Positions 22,103-30,741 of a DNA stretch of 64,000 bases are shown piece by piece. A program made the position numbers and the translations under genes. Below the pieces are notes generated by a model. It did no database searches. It was not told the DNA's origin and was given only the letters and a program-made list of their open reading frames with translations. Source of the DNA: Actinocatenispora thailandica (GTDB taxonomy: Bacteria > Actinomycetota > Actinomycetes > Mycobacteriales > Micromonosporaceae). Location: NCBI RefSeq assembly GCF_016865425.1, contig NZ_AP023355.1:744001-808000 (forward strand). Direction: 5' to 3'. Numbering within the stretch: position 1 is the stretch's first letter; every line of letters begins with the position of its first letter.

Positions 22103-23347
22103 TCAGCCGGCGCGGTTGTGCCGGCCGGTGGGGCGGGCACGCCGCCGTTCCTCGCGGACCACGGCGCGGGCGACCAGGTGCGCGACCAGGCAGCCGAACA
22201 CCCCGACGCCGGCCGTACCGATGAGCGCCGGGGACGAACCGGCGAGCGCGTCGAGCGGTGCCGACAGCGCCGCGAGCACGGCGCACCCGGTACCGACGAC
22301 CAGCGCGAACCGGGTGCCGCCCGCGGTCTGCCGCCAGCCGGGCGCGCTGCCGGCGAGCAGCAGGACGGCCACCACGACCAGGGCGGCACCGGCCACTCCG
22401 GCGACCACCCGGTACCAGCCGGTCAGCGGCGCGGGCGCCAGCGCGAGCAGCATCCCGGCCACCGCCGCGGCCAGGATGGACAGGACGGAGACGCAGTTGG
22501 CGAGGACCCGGACGGGGCGGCGACCGGTGGTTTCGTCCGGTTCGGGCGCGCCGCGGGGCGGGGTCGCGCCGGCAGCGTGCGCGGTGCCGGACTGCTGCAT
22601 TGCGGTGTCCGCGGGCCACGCCTCCGAGGCCGGGAAGGCGTCCGGGGTGGCGGACTGCGCCCACGGGTCGCTCGGTGCCATCGCCGGGTCGGGTGCGGGC
22701 GCCCCGGAGCGCAGCGCCGCGGCCGGCCCGCCGTCCAACCGGTGGTGCAGTTCGGCGAGCTTGCGGGTGACCATCACGTCGCCGGGCGCCCGGTCGAGCG
22801 CGTCGGCGTACCCGGCGGCGGCCTTGTCCATGTCGCCGGCCCGCAGGGCGAGGTCGCCGAGCAGGACGTGCGGTTCGGCCCGTTCCGGCGCGATCGACGC
22901 GGCGCGCTTGGCCAGCTGCCACGCCTCCCTGCCACCGCCGGGCCGTTCGATCAGCGCGGCGGCCAGGTCGAGGTGGGTGACCCAGCTGTCCGGCGCGGCG
23001 GACACCGCCGCCCGCATCGTGTCGAGCGCCGCGTCCCGGTCGCCCATCCGCAGCGCCGCCTCGGACAGCATCCGGTACCCGATCGCGCTGGACGGGTCGA
23101 GCGCCACGGCCCGCTCGGCGGCGTCGCGGGCCTCCGCGTCGGCCGCCGCGCCGCCGTTGCCTGCGAGCAGCGCCGCGGCCAGCCGCAGCCAGGTACGGGC
23201 GTCGCCGGGCTGCCGCCCCGCGAGCTCGCGCAACGGTACCGACGCCTCGTCGGCACGATGATCCGTGAGTAGCTGTTCGGCTTCGTCCTGTAGCGACCGG
23301 AGCCGGTCGGGTTCGTTGCGAGCAGGTCCCACCGTTCCGATCGTCAC
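22103..23347 (-). CDS. TPR-repeat protein with C-terminal membrane segments
   Basis: This protein of about 414 residues has tetratricopeptide-like helices over the first 190 residues, with repeated alanine-rich motifs such as ARTWLRLAAALLAGNGG, AIGYRMLSEAALRMGDRDAAL and RAEPHVLLGDLALRAGDMDKA. A Pro-rich linker follows. Then come three or four hydrophobic helices (VLSILAAAVAGMLLALAPAPL and others) and a basic tail, so the TPR domain faces the cytoplasm or the tail anchors it. The start is uncertain. GTG 23347 has a plausible leaderless promoter (TTGGGG, 18 bases, TATTCA), whereas ATG 23365 lacks a ribosome binding site. The function is unknown; TPR domains usually mediate protein contacts. Confidence 0.75.
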   Translation of the reverse strand: MTIGTVGPARNEPDRLRSLQDEAEQLLTDHRADEASVPLRELAGRQPGDARTWLRLAAALLAGNGGAAADAEARDAAERAVALDPSSAIGYRMLSEAALRMGDRDAALDTMRAAVSAAPDSWVTHLDLAAALIERPGGGREAWQLAKRAASIAPERAEPHVLLGDLALRAGDMDKAAAGYADALDRAPGDVMVTRKLAELHHRLDGGPAAALRSGAPAPDPAMAPSDPWAQSATPDAFPASEAWPADTAMQQSGTAHAAGATPPRGAPEPDETTGRRPVRVLANCVSVLSILAAAVAGMLLALAPAPLTGWYRVVAGVAGAALVVVAVLLLAGSAPGWRQTAGGTRFALVVGTGCAVLAALSAPLDALAGSSPALIGTAGVGVFGCLVAHLVARAVVREERRRARPTGRHNRAG

Positions 23348-23400
23348 GGCAGGTGAATACCACATCGGCGGCGCAATCCCCAACTTCGGGCGGCACCCCG

Positions 23401-23473
23401 GGCCGGACCCGCGCCGGGGGAGCGGGCGCGGGTCCGGCCGGGGTGGGGCCGCCCAGCCGGACGGCCCCACCCC
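23401..23473 (-). terminator. Two adjacent hairpins after the sigma-factor partner gene
   Basis: GGCCGGACCCGCGCC (23401-23415) pairs with GGCGCGGGTCCGGCC (23425-23439). GGGGTGGGGCCG (23440-23451) pairs with CGGCCCCACCCC (23462-23473). Both stems are perfect and lie just past the minus-strand stop at 23521. Confidence 0.75.
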
Positions 23474-23482
23474 GACTCCTCG

Positions 23483-23552
23483 GCGTCAGTCGACGCTGTC
23501 CACGACCCTGGTGTCCAGCGTCAGTCGACGCTGTTCACGACCCTGGTGTCCA
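23483..23552. repeat. Two tandem 35-bp repeats spanning a stop codon
   Basis: Copies at 23483-23517 and 23518-23552 differ by one base (GCTGTCCACG against GCTGTTCACG). The second copy contains the last codons and the stop of the minus-strand gene. The first copy is an extra piece just beyond the stop. Confidence 0.95.
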
Positions 23553-24534
23553 GCACGGCGGTCCAGTCCAGGAACCGCCCGTCGCGGTCGTCTCGCCGGT
23601 CACCCAGGTACTCGTAGCTCTTCTTGTTCAGGATGATCGTCGTCCTGATGTGGCTGAGCGGATCGCTCATCGCGACGCCGACACCGTGCCGTCCCGCCGC
23701 GTCGGCGATGTCGGGTACCAGCGTGACGCCCTCGATCCGGCCGAGGTCGGTGTACAGCGCGCCGGCCAGCCTGCTCGGCAACACCTGCACCCGCAACAGC
23801 TGCTCGATGTCCTCGAAGGTCAGGTAGTCGACCAGCTTCTGCTGACCGGGCTTCTGGTCGGCGGTCGCCTGCGCCGCCGCGCGGACCCGCCGCAGCAGTG
23901 CGTCCGGATCGGTCGGCAGCGTCTTCAGGTACTCGTAGGTCGGCTCGTCCAGCGTCGGGTGCGGGACGGCCGCGGTACGGTACTTCGACCCGTCCCGGGG
24001 GGCCTTCGGGCTGTCGTTCCAGCCCCAGCCGCGCCGGCCGTTGGCCGACGTCCACGTCTTCATCCGAACGGTCCGAACCTGGGTCTCGACGCCACGCAGA
24101 TCCGACTCGGCGTCGCCGTGCAGGTCGGGGTTGTCCGCCTCGGCGGTCGGCTCCCGGTGCTTGCCCAGGGTGGAGACGTAGATGTACTGGTCCGGGCGGA
24201 CCGTCACCTGCCGGTCGTAGGAGGCCAGCGACGCCTGGTGCAGCAGCGCCGTTGCGGTGGTGGGCCGGCTGGCCTTGGCGGGCGAGCCGGTGCCGGCCGC
24301 TGCCGGCGGCCGGTCGGGCCCGCCGGGCGCCCCGCCGCCGAGCGCCACGACACCGCCGACGGCGAGCGCGGCGACCGCCGCCACCCCGCCGGTGGCGACC
24401 GCCCGGACGGCGCGCCGGTGCCGGACCCGGCGCCGTCCCCGGGCCAGCGCGCCCTGGGCGAAGCCCGCCGGCATCGGTGGCTCGTCGGCGGTGTGCGGCG
24501 CGTCGAACAGTTCCTGCAGTCGTGGATCGGACAT
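23521..24534 (-). CDS. CU044_5270-like membrane protein, putative sigma-factor partner
   Basis: The 337-residue protein starts with a soluble segment (MSDPRLQELFDAPHTADEPP) and one membrane helix around residues 44-66 (AVATGGVAAVAALAVGGVVAL). A Pro/Gly linker and a large extracytoplasmic domain with QYIYVSTLGKHREP follow. This layout fits the actinobacterial CU044_5270 family, usually encoded next to SigE-type sigma factors. The start is three bases after the sigma-factor stop, so the two are co-transcribed. It may act as an anti-sigma factor or surface sensor, but no zinc-binding anti-sigma motif is visible. The 3' end is duplicated as a 35-base tandem repeat. Confidence 0.75.
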   Translation of the reverse strand: MSDPRLQELFDAPHTADEPPMPAGFAQGALARGRRRVRHRRAVRAVATGGVAAVAALAVGGVVALGGGAPGGPDRPPAAAGTGSPAKASRPTTATALLHQASLASYDRQVTVRPDQYIYVSTLGKHREPTAEADNPDLHGDAESDLRGVETQVRTVRMKTWTSANGRRGWGWNDSPKAPRDGSKYRTAAVPHPTLDEPTYEYLKTLPTDPDALLRRVRAAAQATADQKPGQQKLVDYLTFEDIEQLLRVQVLPSRLAGALYTDLGRIEGVTLVPDIADAAGRHGVGVAMSDPLSHIRTTIILNKKSYEYLGDRRDDRDGRFLDWTAVLDTRVVNSVD

Positions 24535-24537
24535 GCC

Positions 24538-25056
24538 TCATCCCTTCGATTCCGCATGCCGCGGCTCGTCCCGGTACCCGGGCAGCAGCGTGCGCAGGTT
24601 CGCCAGCGCGTTCGCGGTCTGGCTCTTGACGGTGCCCGGGGAGCGACCGAGGACTCGGGCGGTCTCGTTCACGTCGAGCCGCTCCAGATAGCGCAGCGTC
24701 ACCACGGCGCGTTGCCCCGCGGGCAGCCGGGCGAGCGCCGCCATCAGGTCCAGCCGGTCATCGGGCGCGCGCCCGTCCGGTGCCGGTGCGTCCGGCGGCT
24801 CGGTCAGCGAGATCCGGCGGTACCAGGCGCGTTTCGTGTGCGACAGGAAGGTGCGGTAGAGCATCTTCCGGACGTAGCCGTCGAGCGCCTCGATCTCTCG
24901 CAGCCGGTTCCACCGCTGGTACAGCTTCGCCAGCGTCTCCTGGACCAGGTCCTCGGCGGCGTGCCAGTTGCCGCTGAGGTGGTAGGCGGTGCGCCGCAGG
25001 CGAACCATGCTCGCCTCGACGTACGCCACGTACTCGCGTTCCCGATCGGCCCGCAT
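24538..25056 (-). CDS. SigE-family extracytoplasmic-function RNA polymerase sigma factor
   Basis: The 172-residue protein is a two-domain ECF sigma factor. Region 2 is seen in LRRTAYHLSGNWHAAEDLVQ (about 20-39) and in TLAKLYQRWNRL. Region 4 is LPAGQRAVVTLRYLERL, followed by the helix-turn-helix NETARVLGRSPGTVKSQTAN. ATG 25056 follows GGGAGGTTGG, which fixes the start. It heads a two-gene unit with the membrane protein downstream. The SigE group in actinomycetes (SigE of M. tuberculosis is a different group) is typically paired with such partners. The inducing signal is unknown. Confidence 0.9.
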   Translation of the reverse strand: MRADREREYVAYVEASMVRLRRTAYHLSGNWHAAEDLVQETLAKLYQRWNRLREIEALDGYVRKMLYRTFLSHTKRAWYRRISLTEPPDAPAPDGRAPDDRLDLMAALARLPAGQRAVVTLRYLERLDVNETARVLGRSPGTVKSQTANALANLRTLLPGYRDEPRHAESKG

Positions 25057-25150
25057 CCAACCTCCCTCGACTCCCCACTGACAAAAGGGTGGGACGCGCC
25101 GGATCGGTTGGGTCGCCGGACGACTTTCCGGCCGGCCGGGTTGGCGGCCG

Positions 25151-25251
25151 GCGTGGAGTCGGCGCAGGCCGGTGAGCCACGGGCGTGGAGTCGGCGCAGG
25201 CCGGTGAGCCAGCGGCCGGCGTGGAGTCAGCGCAGGCCGGTGAGCCGGCGG
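25151..25251. repeat. Three imperfect tandem repeats (32-36 bp) spanning a stop codon
   Basis: Copies beginning GCGTGGAGTC at 25151, 25183 and 25219 share the core GCGCAGGCCGGTGAGCC. The third holds the last codons and stop (25227-25229) of the minus-strand lipoprotein gene. The other two lie downstream of it. Confidence 0.9.
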
Positions 25252-26561
25252 GCGACCGAGTCGTACAGCACGACGGCGCCCGGCGCGGCGATGATCTCGT
25301 TGACCTCGCCCGGGATCGACACCGACTCCAGCCGCTTGCGGCCGGGCAACGACCAGGTGACGGCCGAGTACCGCTTGCCGCTGCGGTGCGCCTCCAGCAC
25401 GGTGCCACCGTCGCCGAGCAGCGCGGCGTTCAGCCCGGTGAAGTCGGGCCAGCTGGTGTCCTTGCCGGTACGCGGGTCGCGGGTGGACGCCGGTAGCACC
25501 CGGTCGTTGGAGACCTGTGCCGCGTACACGTCCGCGGTCGGGGTGAAGCCGACCGCCAGGTGGGTGTCGGGCAGCCCGTACGTCGGGGTGGGCAGCTTGT
25601 ACAGCGCGGTGCCGTCGGCGGCGGACACCGCGCCGGCGAACTGCGGCCCGCCGATCACCCCGGCGGAGAACCACAGCCGGTCCGGGTCCTGGGCGAACGC
25701 GTCGACCCGGGCGAGCACCTGGGTACCGGGGCCGATCGGCTGCGCGTCGGTGACGAAGTCGTGCCGCCACCGTGGCTTGCCGGTACGGTCGTCGAGATCG
25801 ACCAGCTCGACCGACAGCGAGTCGGAGTCGTTGCGCTGCACCGGCAGCAGCATCGAGCTGGCGGTGGCCGTCTGGTCCTGGCCGAGCAGCGCGAACTGGT
25901 GCGATTCCGGTCCCGGCCGCCAGTGCCACAGGTGCTTGCCCGAGTCGATGTCGTACCCGTCGATGCGGAACATCCCGTGCGCGATCCGGTCCGCGTGGGT
26001 GATCAGCGTGTTGTCGGTGGCCCACATCCGGTCGACCGCGCGGTAGCCGTCGCCGGGCGAGCCGAGCGACCGGTGCCACTTCACCGTGCCGGTCATCGCG
26101 TCGAACACCACGAGCAGCTGCTGGCTGTCTCGCTCGAACCACGCGGCGAGCCGCTTGCCGTCCGGGCTCGCGGCGAGCCTGACCAGACTCGACCGGGCGC
26201 CCCGGCGGGCGTAGTGCCAGCGCTGCTTGCCGGTGCGCCCGTCGATCGCGACCACCTGGTCGGGCAGCCCGTTGGCGGTCGACGAGGTGCCGTAGATCAG
26301 CCCCGCGCCGGCCGCGAGCGGCGCGGTACCGGACTCGACGGTGGCGGGCACGCTCCAGGCGACCTTGTCCGGCCGGCCGACCCGGGCCGGCACGTCGATC
26401 GCGGACGCGGTGGTCTCGTCGATGGCGAGATCCGGCCCACCGCAGGCGGTGACCGTACCGGCCAGCGCGGCGGCCAGGCCGAGCACCAGGGCGGTGCGTC
26501 GGAGAACCCCCGGCACGCGGCTTCCCGGAGCGCGCCCCGGGCCCGCCATCCGTACCCGCAC
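25227..26561 (-). CDS. Lipoprotein with PQQ-like beta-propeller
   Basis: This protein of 444 residues has a basic start, a hydrophobic run (TALVLGLAAALAGTVTACGG) and a lipobox-type cysteine near residue 40, so it should be lipid-anchored outside the membrane. The rest is a PQQ-like or quinoprotein-type propeller with repeats of the form VVAIDGRTGKQRWHYARRG, VVFDAMTGTVKWHRSL and YDIDSGKHLWHWRPG. GGAGG precedes GTG 26561 by five bases, which decides the start. Catalytic PQQ ligands are not evident, so a structural or sensing role is more likely. The 3' end lies in a tandem repeat array. Confidence 0.8.
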   Translation of the reverse strand: MRVRMAGPGRAPGSRVPGVLRRTALVLGLAAALAGTVTACGGPDLAIDETTASAIDVPARVGRPDKVAWSVPATVESGTAPLAAGAGLIYGTSSTANGLPDQVVAIDGRTGKQRWHYARRGARSSLVRLAASPDGKRLAAWFERDSQQLLVVFDAMTGTVKWHRSLGSPGDGYRAVDRMWATDNTLITHADRIAHGMFRIDGYDIDSGKHLWHWRPGPESHQFALLGQDQTATASSMLLPVQRNDSDSLSVELVDLDDRTGKPRWRHDFVTDAQPIGPGTQVLARVDAFAQDPDRLWFSAGVIGGPQFAGAVSAADGTALYKLPTPTYGLPDTHLAVGFTPTADVYAAQVSNDRVLPASTRDPRTGKDTSWPDFTGLNAALLGDGGTVLEAHRSGKRYSAVTWSLPGRKRLESVSIPGEVNEIIAAPGAVVLYDSVARRLTGLR

Positions 26562-26630
26562 GTCAACCTCCGTCGTGGCGTCGCGGCCCGCCAGCACCTG
26601 CTGCGGACGGGCGCAGATCGTACCGACGGA

Positions 26631-27344
26631 TCAGTCGCGCAGGGTGAGCCAGGTGGCAAGAGCCTGCCCGAGGATGGCACCGTCCGGACCGTAGATGGTC
26701 GTCGCCACGTACGTCTTGTGGCCGTCCGTGCCCAGACTACGGCCCATCACCACGCAACGTTCGCCGGGCTTGGGCACGTCGCGCACCCGGGCCGCGATCC
26801 GGCCGACCACCTGCGGCTGGTGTTCGTGTTCGACGGTCCAGCCGCCGGGGCAGTCCAGCGCTGCCCAGACGATTTCCTCCGGGACGTGCCCGTCGGCGTC
26901 GGTGGCGGACTCGTCCGGCACCCAGGGGCAGGCGGTACGGCCGGTGCCGTCGTCCAGCCGGCCGGGGAACAGCCGCAGCCCGTCGCCCTTGTCGCGCTGG
27001 TGGCCGCAGACGAAGCAGTTCGGGTACGGGTGCTCGGTGAAGCCCGGGTAGCCGGCCGAGGCCAGCTCCGCCACCTCGAAACCGACCGGCGGGACGAGCG
27101 CGTCGAACGGCTCGGCCGGCCGGGCGCTCGCGATGAGCAGCTCCCCGTCGTACAGGTGGACGTCGCCGGTGCGGGACGACTCGGTGTCGATGTCGAGCGG
27201 TCGCGCCAGCGGCGGCGGCGTGTGTATGGTCACGACCGTGCCGTTGGCGCTGTGCGCGAGCTTGGCGAGCTGTCCGGCGACGTAGCCGGGGCTGGCGCTG
27301 TCGGGCCGGCCAGCGAAACGGGGAGATATCGTCAGCTGTGTCAT
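26631..27344 (-). CDS. Hotdog-fold thioesterase-like protein
   Basis: I recognise this 237-residue protein only as a hotdog/thioesterase-like type. It has a duplicated layout with AAALDCPGG-like helix segments (EEIVWAALDCPGGWTVE) and the strand pattern RIAARVRDVPKPGERCVVMG near the C-terminus. A central PNCFVCGHQRDKGDGLRLFPG block carries a CxxC pair that may bind metal. ATG 27344 is chosen because a promoter on this strand (TTGACG, 16 bases, TACGGT at 27378-27405) would place the RNA start inside the longer frame that begins at 27395. It is divergent from the response regulator. The substrate is unknown, probably an acyl-CoA. Confidence 0.6.
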   Translation of the reverse strand: MTQLTISPRFAGRPDSASPGYVAGQLAKLAHSANGTVVTIHTPPPLARPLDIDTESSRTGDVHLYDGELLIASARPAEPFDALVPPVGFEVAELASAGYPGFTEHPYPNCFVCGHQRDKGDGLRLFPGRLDDGTGRTACPWVPDESATDADGHVPEEIVWAALDCPGGWTVEHEHQPQVVGRIAARVRDVPKPGERCVVMGRSLGTDGHKTYVATTIYGPDGAILGQALATWLTLRD

Positions 27345-27377
27345 GAGGTTGCCGTCCGTGGGTGCGAGGTCGCCTTC

Positions 27378-27405
27378 ACCGTACCTGTACGCCATGTGAC
27401 GTCAA
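27378..27405 (-). promoter_or_regulatory. Probable promoter of the thioesterase-like gene
   Basis: On the minus strand TTGACG (27405-27400) and TACGGT (27383-27378) are 16 bases apart. This agrees with a housekeeping-type promoter and gives a leader of roughly 30 bases before ATG 27344. Confidence 0.5.
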
Positions 27406-27556
27406 ACGGGACAGTTGGTGACGGTACGCATTCCTCGTCATGCACCAACCGTCTCACATCGCCGGCTCGGCGGCACGCTGTTACCGCAGCGATTTCCAGT
27501 CAACTCACAGGCTTTCGTCAGTGGCGGCCCAGCGCTTCTGGGTAATGATGGGTCCC

Positions 27557-28309
27557 ATGGCCACAGGAACATCCGCGGGACCGAGTGATCTTGCACAGGT
27601 GCGGGCCGGTGCGAGCGGTCGGCAGAGCGAGGCGCGCCTGCTCGTCGTCGAGGACGATCCGAACATTCTGGAGCTGCTGTCGGCGAGCCTGCGCTACGCC
27701 GGCTTCGAGGTGAGCACCGCGACCCGGGGCCAGGAGGCCACCACGGCGGTGCAGCGCCGCCGCCCCGACCTGGTCGTGCTGGACGTGATGCTGCCCGACA
27801 TGGACGGGTTCGAGGTGGCCCGGCGGATGCGCTCCGGCGGTGACCGCACCCCGGTGGTGTTCCTGACCGCCCGGGACGGCACCGAGGACAAGGTCCGCGG
27901 CCTGACGCTCGGCGGCGACGACTACGTGACCAAGCCGTTCAGCCTGGAGGAGGTGATCGCCCGGATCCGGGCGGTGCTCCGGCGCACCGGCGGGGAGTTC
28001 GAGCCCCCACCGCGGCTCACCTTCGCCGACATCGAGCTGGACGAGGAGACCCACGAGGTCTACCGCGGCGGCAAGCTGATCAAGCTGTCGCCGACCGAGT
28101 TCAAGCTGCTGCGGTACTTCATGACCAACGCCGGCCGGGTGCTGTCCAAGGCGCAGATCCTGGACCACGTGTGGAACTACGACTTCCGGGGCGACGACTC
28201 GATCGTCGAGTCGTACGTGTCGTACCTGCGGCGCAAGGTCGACACCAGCGAGCCGCGGCTGATCCACACCCTGCGTGGCGTCGGGTACGTGCTGCGGATG
28301 CCGAGCTGA
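27557..28309 (+). CDS. OmpR/PhoB-family response regulator
   Basis: The 250-residue DNA-binding regulator has a receiver domain (about 20-140) with the acidic pocket VVEDDPN and phospho-acceptor Asp76 in LVVLDVMLPDMDGFE. The switch Thr is in FLTARDG, and Lys in YVTKPFSLEE. The C-terminal winged helix holds KLIKLSPTEFKLLRYFM and VESYVSYLRRKVD. ATG 27557 follows GATGGG; in-frame upstream ATGs add an N-terminal extension without typical content. The cognate kinase begins 61 bases downstream in the same direction, so this is a two-gene two-component system. The stimulus is unknown. Confidence 0.93.
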   Translation: MATGTSAGPSDLAQVRAGASGRQSEARLLVVEDDPNILELLSASLRYAGFEVSTATRGQEATTAVQRRRPDLVVLDVMLPDMDGFEVARRMRSGGDRTPVVFLTARDGTEDKVRGLTLGGDDYVTKPFSLEEVIARIRAVLRRTGGEFEPPPRLTFADIELDEETHEVYRGGKLIKLSPTEFKLLRYFMTNAGRVLSKAQILDHVWNYDFRGDDSIVESYVSYLRRKVDTSEPRLIHTLRGVGYVLRMPS

Positions 28310-28370
28310 CCAGGAACGTCGAGGTGGTGACCGGCCGCGCGCCGGCCACGGGGGAAAAGCGGGAAAGCCA

Positions 28371-30551
28371 GTGAGTTACGCCGGTCCCACCAGGATGCCG
28401 CCGCCGCGGTCGCGTCGCGGGCTGGTCGGCTTCGCCCGCGCCACGGTGGGCCGGATGCCGCTGGCGAGCCGGATGGTCGCGGCGGCGATGGTGCTGGTGC
28501 TCGCCGGGCTGGTGCTGATCGGGGCGGCCAGCGTGATGTTCCTGCGCGGCTACCTGACCGCGCGGGTGGACGACCAGCTCAACTCGCTGTACCGCCAGAC
28601 GCGCACCCGCATCGAGCAGAAGGTCAACGCGATGCCGAACACCGGCGGCTCGCAGAAGATCATCTTCAACGTGCAGGACCTGGTGCCGTCCAGCTCCGAG
28701 TCGCCGATGAAGGTACGCGCGCAGTACACGTTCGAGACCCGGCAGGACAACGGCGCCCTGTACAGCAGGACCAGCAGCGAGACCCAGAACCCGGCCACCT
28801 ACCCCGTCTACCCGCACAGCACCAGCGCGCTCGACGCCGCCGCCGGGCACCCGTTCAGTACCGGGTCGAACGACGACGCGCACCGGTGGCGGGTGCTGGT
28901 GCAGCCGCTGAAGCTCGGCGCCTCCAACCAGTACCTGATCATCTCCGCGTCGATGGACTCGGTGAACGCCACCATCAGCCGGCTGATCACGATCGAGGTG
29001 ATCGTCGGCGCCGCGGTGCTGGTGCTGCTCGCGATCGTCGGGGCGGCGGTGGTCACCTACAGCCTGCACCCGTTGCGGGACATCGAACGTACCGCCGGCG
29101 CGATCGCCGCCGGCAACCTGGGATTACGGGTGCCCGAGCGCGACCCGCGTACCGAACTGGGGCGGCTGGGCCGGGCGCTGAACGCGATGCTCGGCCAGAT
29201 CGAGGCGGCGTTCTCCGCGCAGGCCGGGTCCGAGCACGCCGCCCGCCGGTCCGCCGACGCCGCCCGGCGCGCCGCCGACGCGGCCCGCGCCTCGGCCGCC
29301 GCGGCACACCGCTCCGAGGAGAAGATGCGCCGGTTCGTCGCCGACGCGAGCCACGAGTTGCGCACCCCGCTGACCACGATCCGCGGCTTCGCCGAGCTGT
29401 ACCGGCAGCGGATGGACACCGCCCCGGGCCCGGTCGAGCAGCTGGACGAGTCGCGCTCCGCCGAGGCGAACCGGCTGATGCGCCGGATCGAGGCCGAGGC
29501 GTCCCGGATGGGGTTGCTGGTCGAGGACCTGCTGATGCTGGCCCGGCTGGACCAGCAGCGCCCGGTCGCCTCCGAGCCGGTCGACCTGCTCGCGATCGCC
29601 GCCGACGCGGTGCAGTCGGCCCGGGCCATCGCGCCGGAACGGGACGTGTCGCTGCACGTCGGGGCCGGTTCCGACGGTCCGCCGGTGGTGCTCGGTGACG
29701 AGCCGCGGCTGCGCCAGGTGCTGCGCAACCTGGTCGACAACGCGCTGGCGCACACCCCGGCCGGTACCCCGGTGCAGATCCGGGTACGCACCGCGGACGG
29801 TGCGGCGGTCGTCGAGGTCAGCGACCAGGGCCCGGGTCTCACGCCGGAACAGCGGGACCGGGTGTTCGAGCGGTTCTACCGGGTGGACAAGGCGCGTTCG
29901 CGGGAGGCCGGCGGCACCGGCCTCGGGCTCGCCATCGTCGCCTCGCTGGTCGCCGCGCACCACGGCCGGGTCGACGTGGACAGCGCGCCGGGCCAGGGTG
30001 CCACCTTCCGGGTCACCCTGCCGCTCGCGCCGGACGACACCGACCCGCCGGACGACGACGCGTCGTACCACGCGGACCCGCCGCCCGAGGCGGCGGTCAT
30101 CGACGAACCGGCCGGTGCGGGCCGGCCGATCGGTACCGACGAGCCGGCCCCCGACGGCGGGCCGGCGTCGCCGGACGAGCCGGCAGGGTCCGGTTCGGTG
30201 ACCGACGGCGGGCCGACCGGTGCCGGGGGGTCGAGGCAGCTCGACGAGCCTGCGGGTGGTGGGCCGGCGGGTGCCGGCGAGCCGGAGCGCGACGGTGGTC
30301 CGGAGCACACCGATCTTCCGGAGCGCACCGGCGGGCCGGGTGCACCGGAGACCGCCGGTGGGCCGGACGCACCGGAAGCCGCCGGCCAACCGGCCACCGC
30401 CGGGTCGTCCGCCACCGACGAACCATCCGGGCGACCGGCCGATCCGGCGGCGCCGGGCCGGGACGCGCCGACCGCCGCCGACGGCGCGGCGGGCACCCCC
30501 GGCACGCGGTACCGAACGGACGACGGCGCGGCGCCGGGCCGGCGCCGCTGA
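28371..30551 (+). CDS. Sensor histidine kinase with long disordered C-terminal tail
   Basis: The 726-residue kinase should phosphorylate the regulator encoded upstream. It has TM1 at about 32-55, an extracytoplasmic sensor of about 150 residues, TM2 near 205-230 and a HAMP region (LRDIERTAGAIAAGNLGLRV). An alanine-rich helical linker (about 280-318) leads to the H-box FVADASHELRTPLTTIRGF with phospho-His328. The ATPase boxes are LRNLVDNALAHTP, VSDQGPGLTPEQ and GGTGLGLAIV. The ATPase domain ends near 548. The last 170 or so residues are low-complexity Pro/Gly/Ala/Asp/Glu (for example DEPAGAGRPIGTDEPAPDGG), unusual for such kinases. The GTG is preceded by GGGAAAG. The stop lies in the first copy of a repeat array. 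Confidence 0.92.
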   Translation: MSYAGPTRMPPPRSRRGLVGFARATVGRMPLASRMVAAAMVLVLAGLVLIGAASVMFLRGYLTARVDDQLNSLYRQTRTRIEQKVNAMPNTGGSQKIIFNVQDLVPSSSESPMKVRAQYTFETRQDNGALYSRTSSETQNPATYPVYPHSTSALDAAAGHPFSTGSNDDAHRWRVLVQPLKLGASNQYLIISASMDSVNATISRLITIEVIVGAAVLVLLAIVGAAVVTYSLHPLRDIERTAGAIAAGNLGLRVPERDPRTELGRLGRALNAMLGQIEAAFSAQAGSEHAARRSADAARRAADAARASAAAAHRSEEKMRRFVADASHELRTPLTTIRGFAELYRQRMDTAPGPVEQLDESRSAEANRLMRRIEAEASRMGLLVEDLLMLARLDQQRPVASEPVDLLAIAADAVQSARAIAPERDVSLHVGAGSDGPPVVLGDEPRLRQVLRNLVDNALAHTPAGTPVQIRVRTADGAAVVEVSDQGPGLTPEQRDRVFERFYRVDKARSREAGGTGLGLAIVASLVAAHHGRVDVDSAPGQGATFRVTLPLAPDDTDPPDDDASYHADPPPEAAVIDEPAGAGRPIGTDEPAPDGGPASPDEPAGSGSVTDGGPTGAGGSRQLDEPAGGGPAGAGEPERDGGPEHTDLPERTGGPGAPETAGGPDAPEAAGQPATAGSSATDEPSGRPADPAAPGRDAPTAADGAAGTPGTRYRTDDGAAPGRRR

Positions 30552-30706
30552 GCCACGGCGCCGAGTCGGCGGCGCTGAGCCACGGTGCCGAGCCACCGCG
30601 CCGAGCCGGCGGCGCTGAGCCACGGCGCCGAGCCACCGTGCCGCGGCGGCGGCGCTGAGCCACGGCGCAGAGTCGGCGGCGCTGAGTTACCGCGCCGAGC
30701 CGGCGA
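30546..30706. repeat. Five tandem repeats (27 and 40 bp) starting at the kinase stop codon
   Basis: Units begin with CGCTGAG at 30546, 30573, 30613, 30653 and 30680, giving lengths 27, 40, 40, 27 and 27. The common core is CGCTGAGCCACGGCGCCGAG. The first unit contains the kinase stop TGA, and every unit carries a copy of CTGAG. Confidence 0.92.
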
Positions 30707-30741
30707 CATGCCGGGCCCGCGATGCGCGCGCCCCGCTCCGG

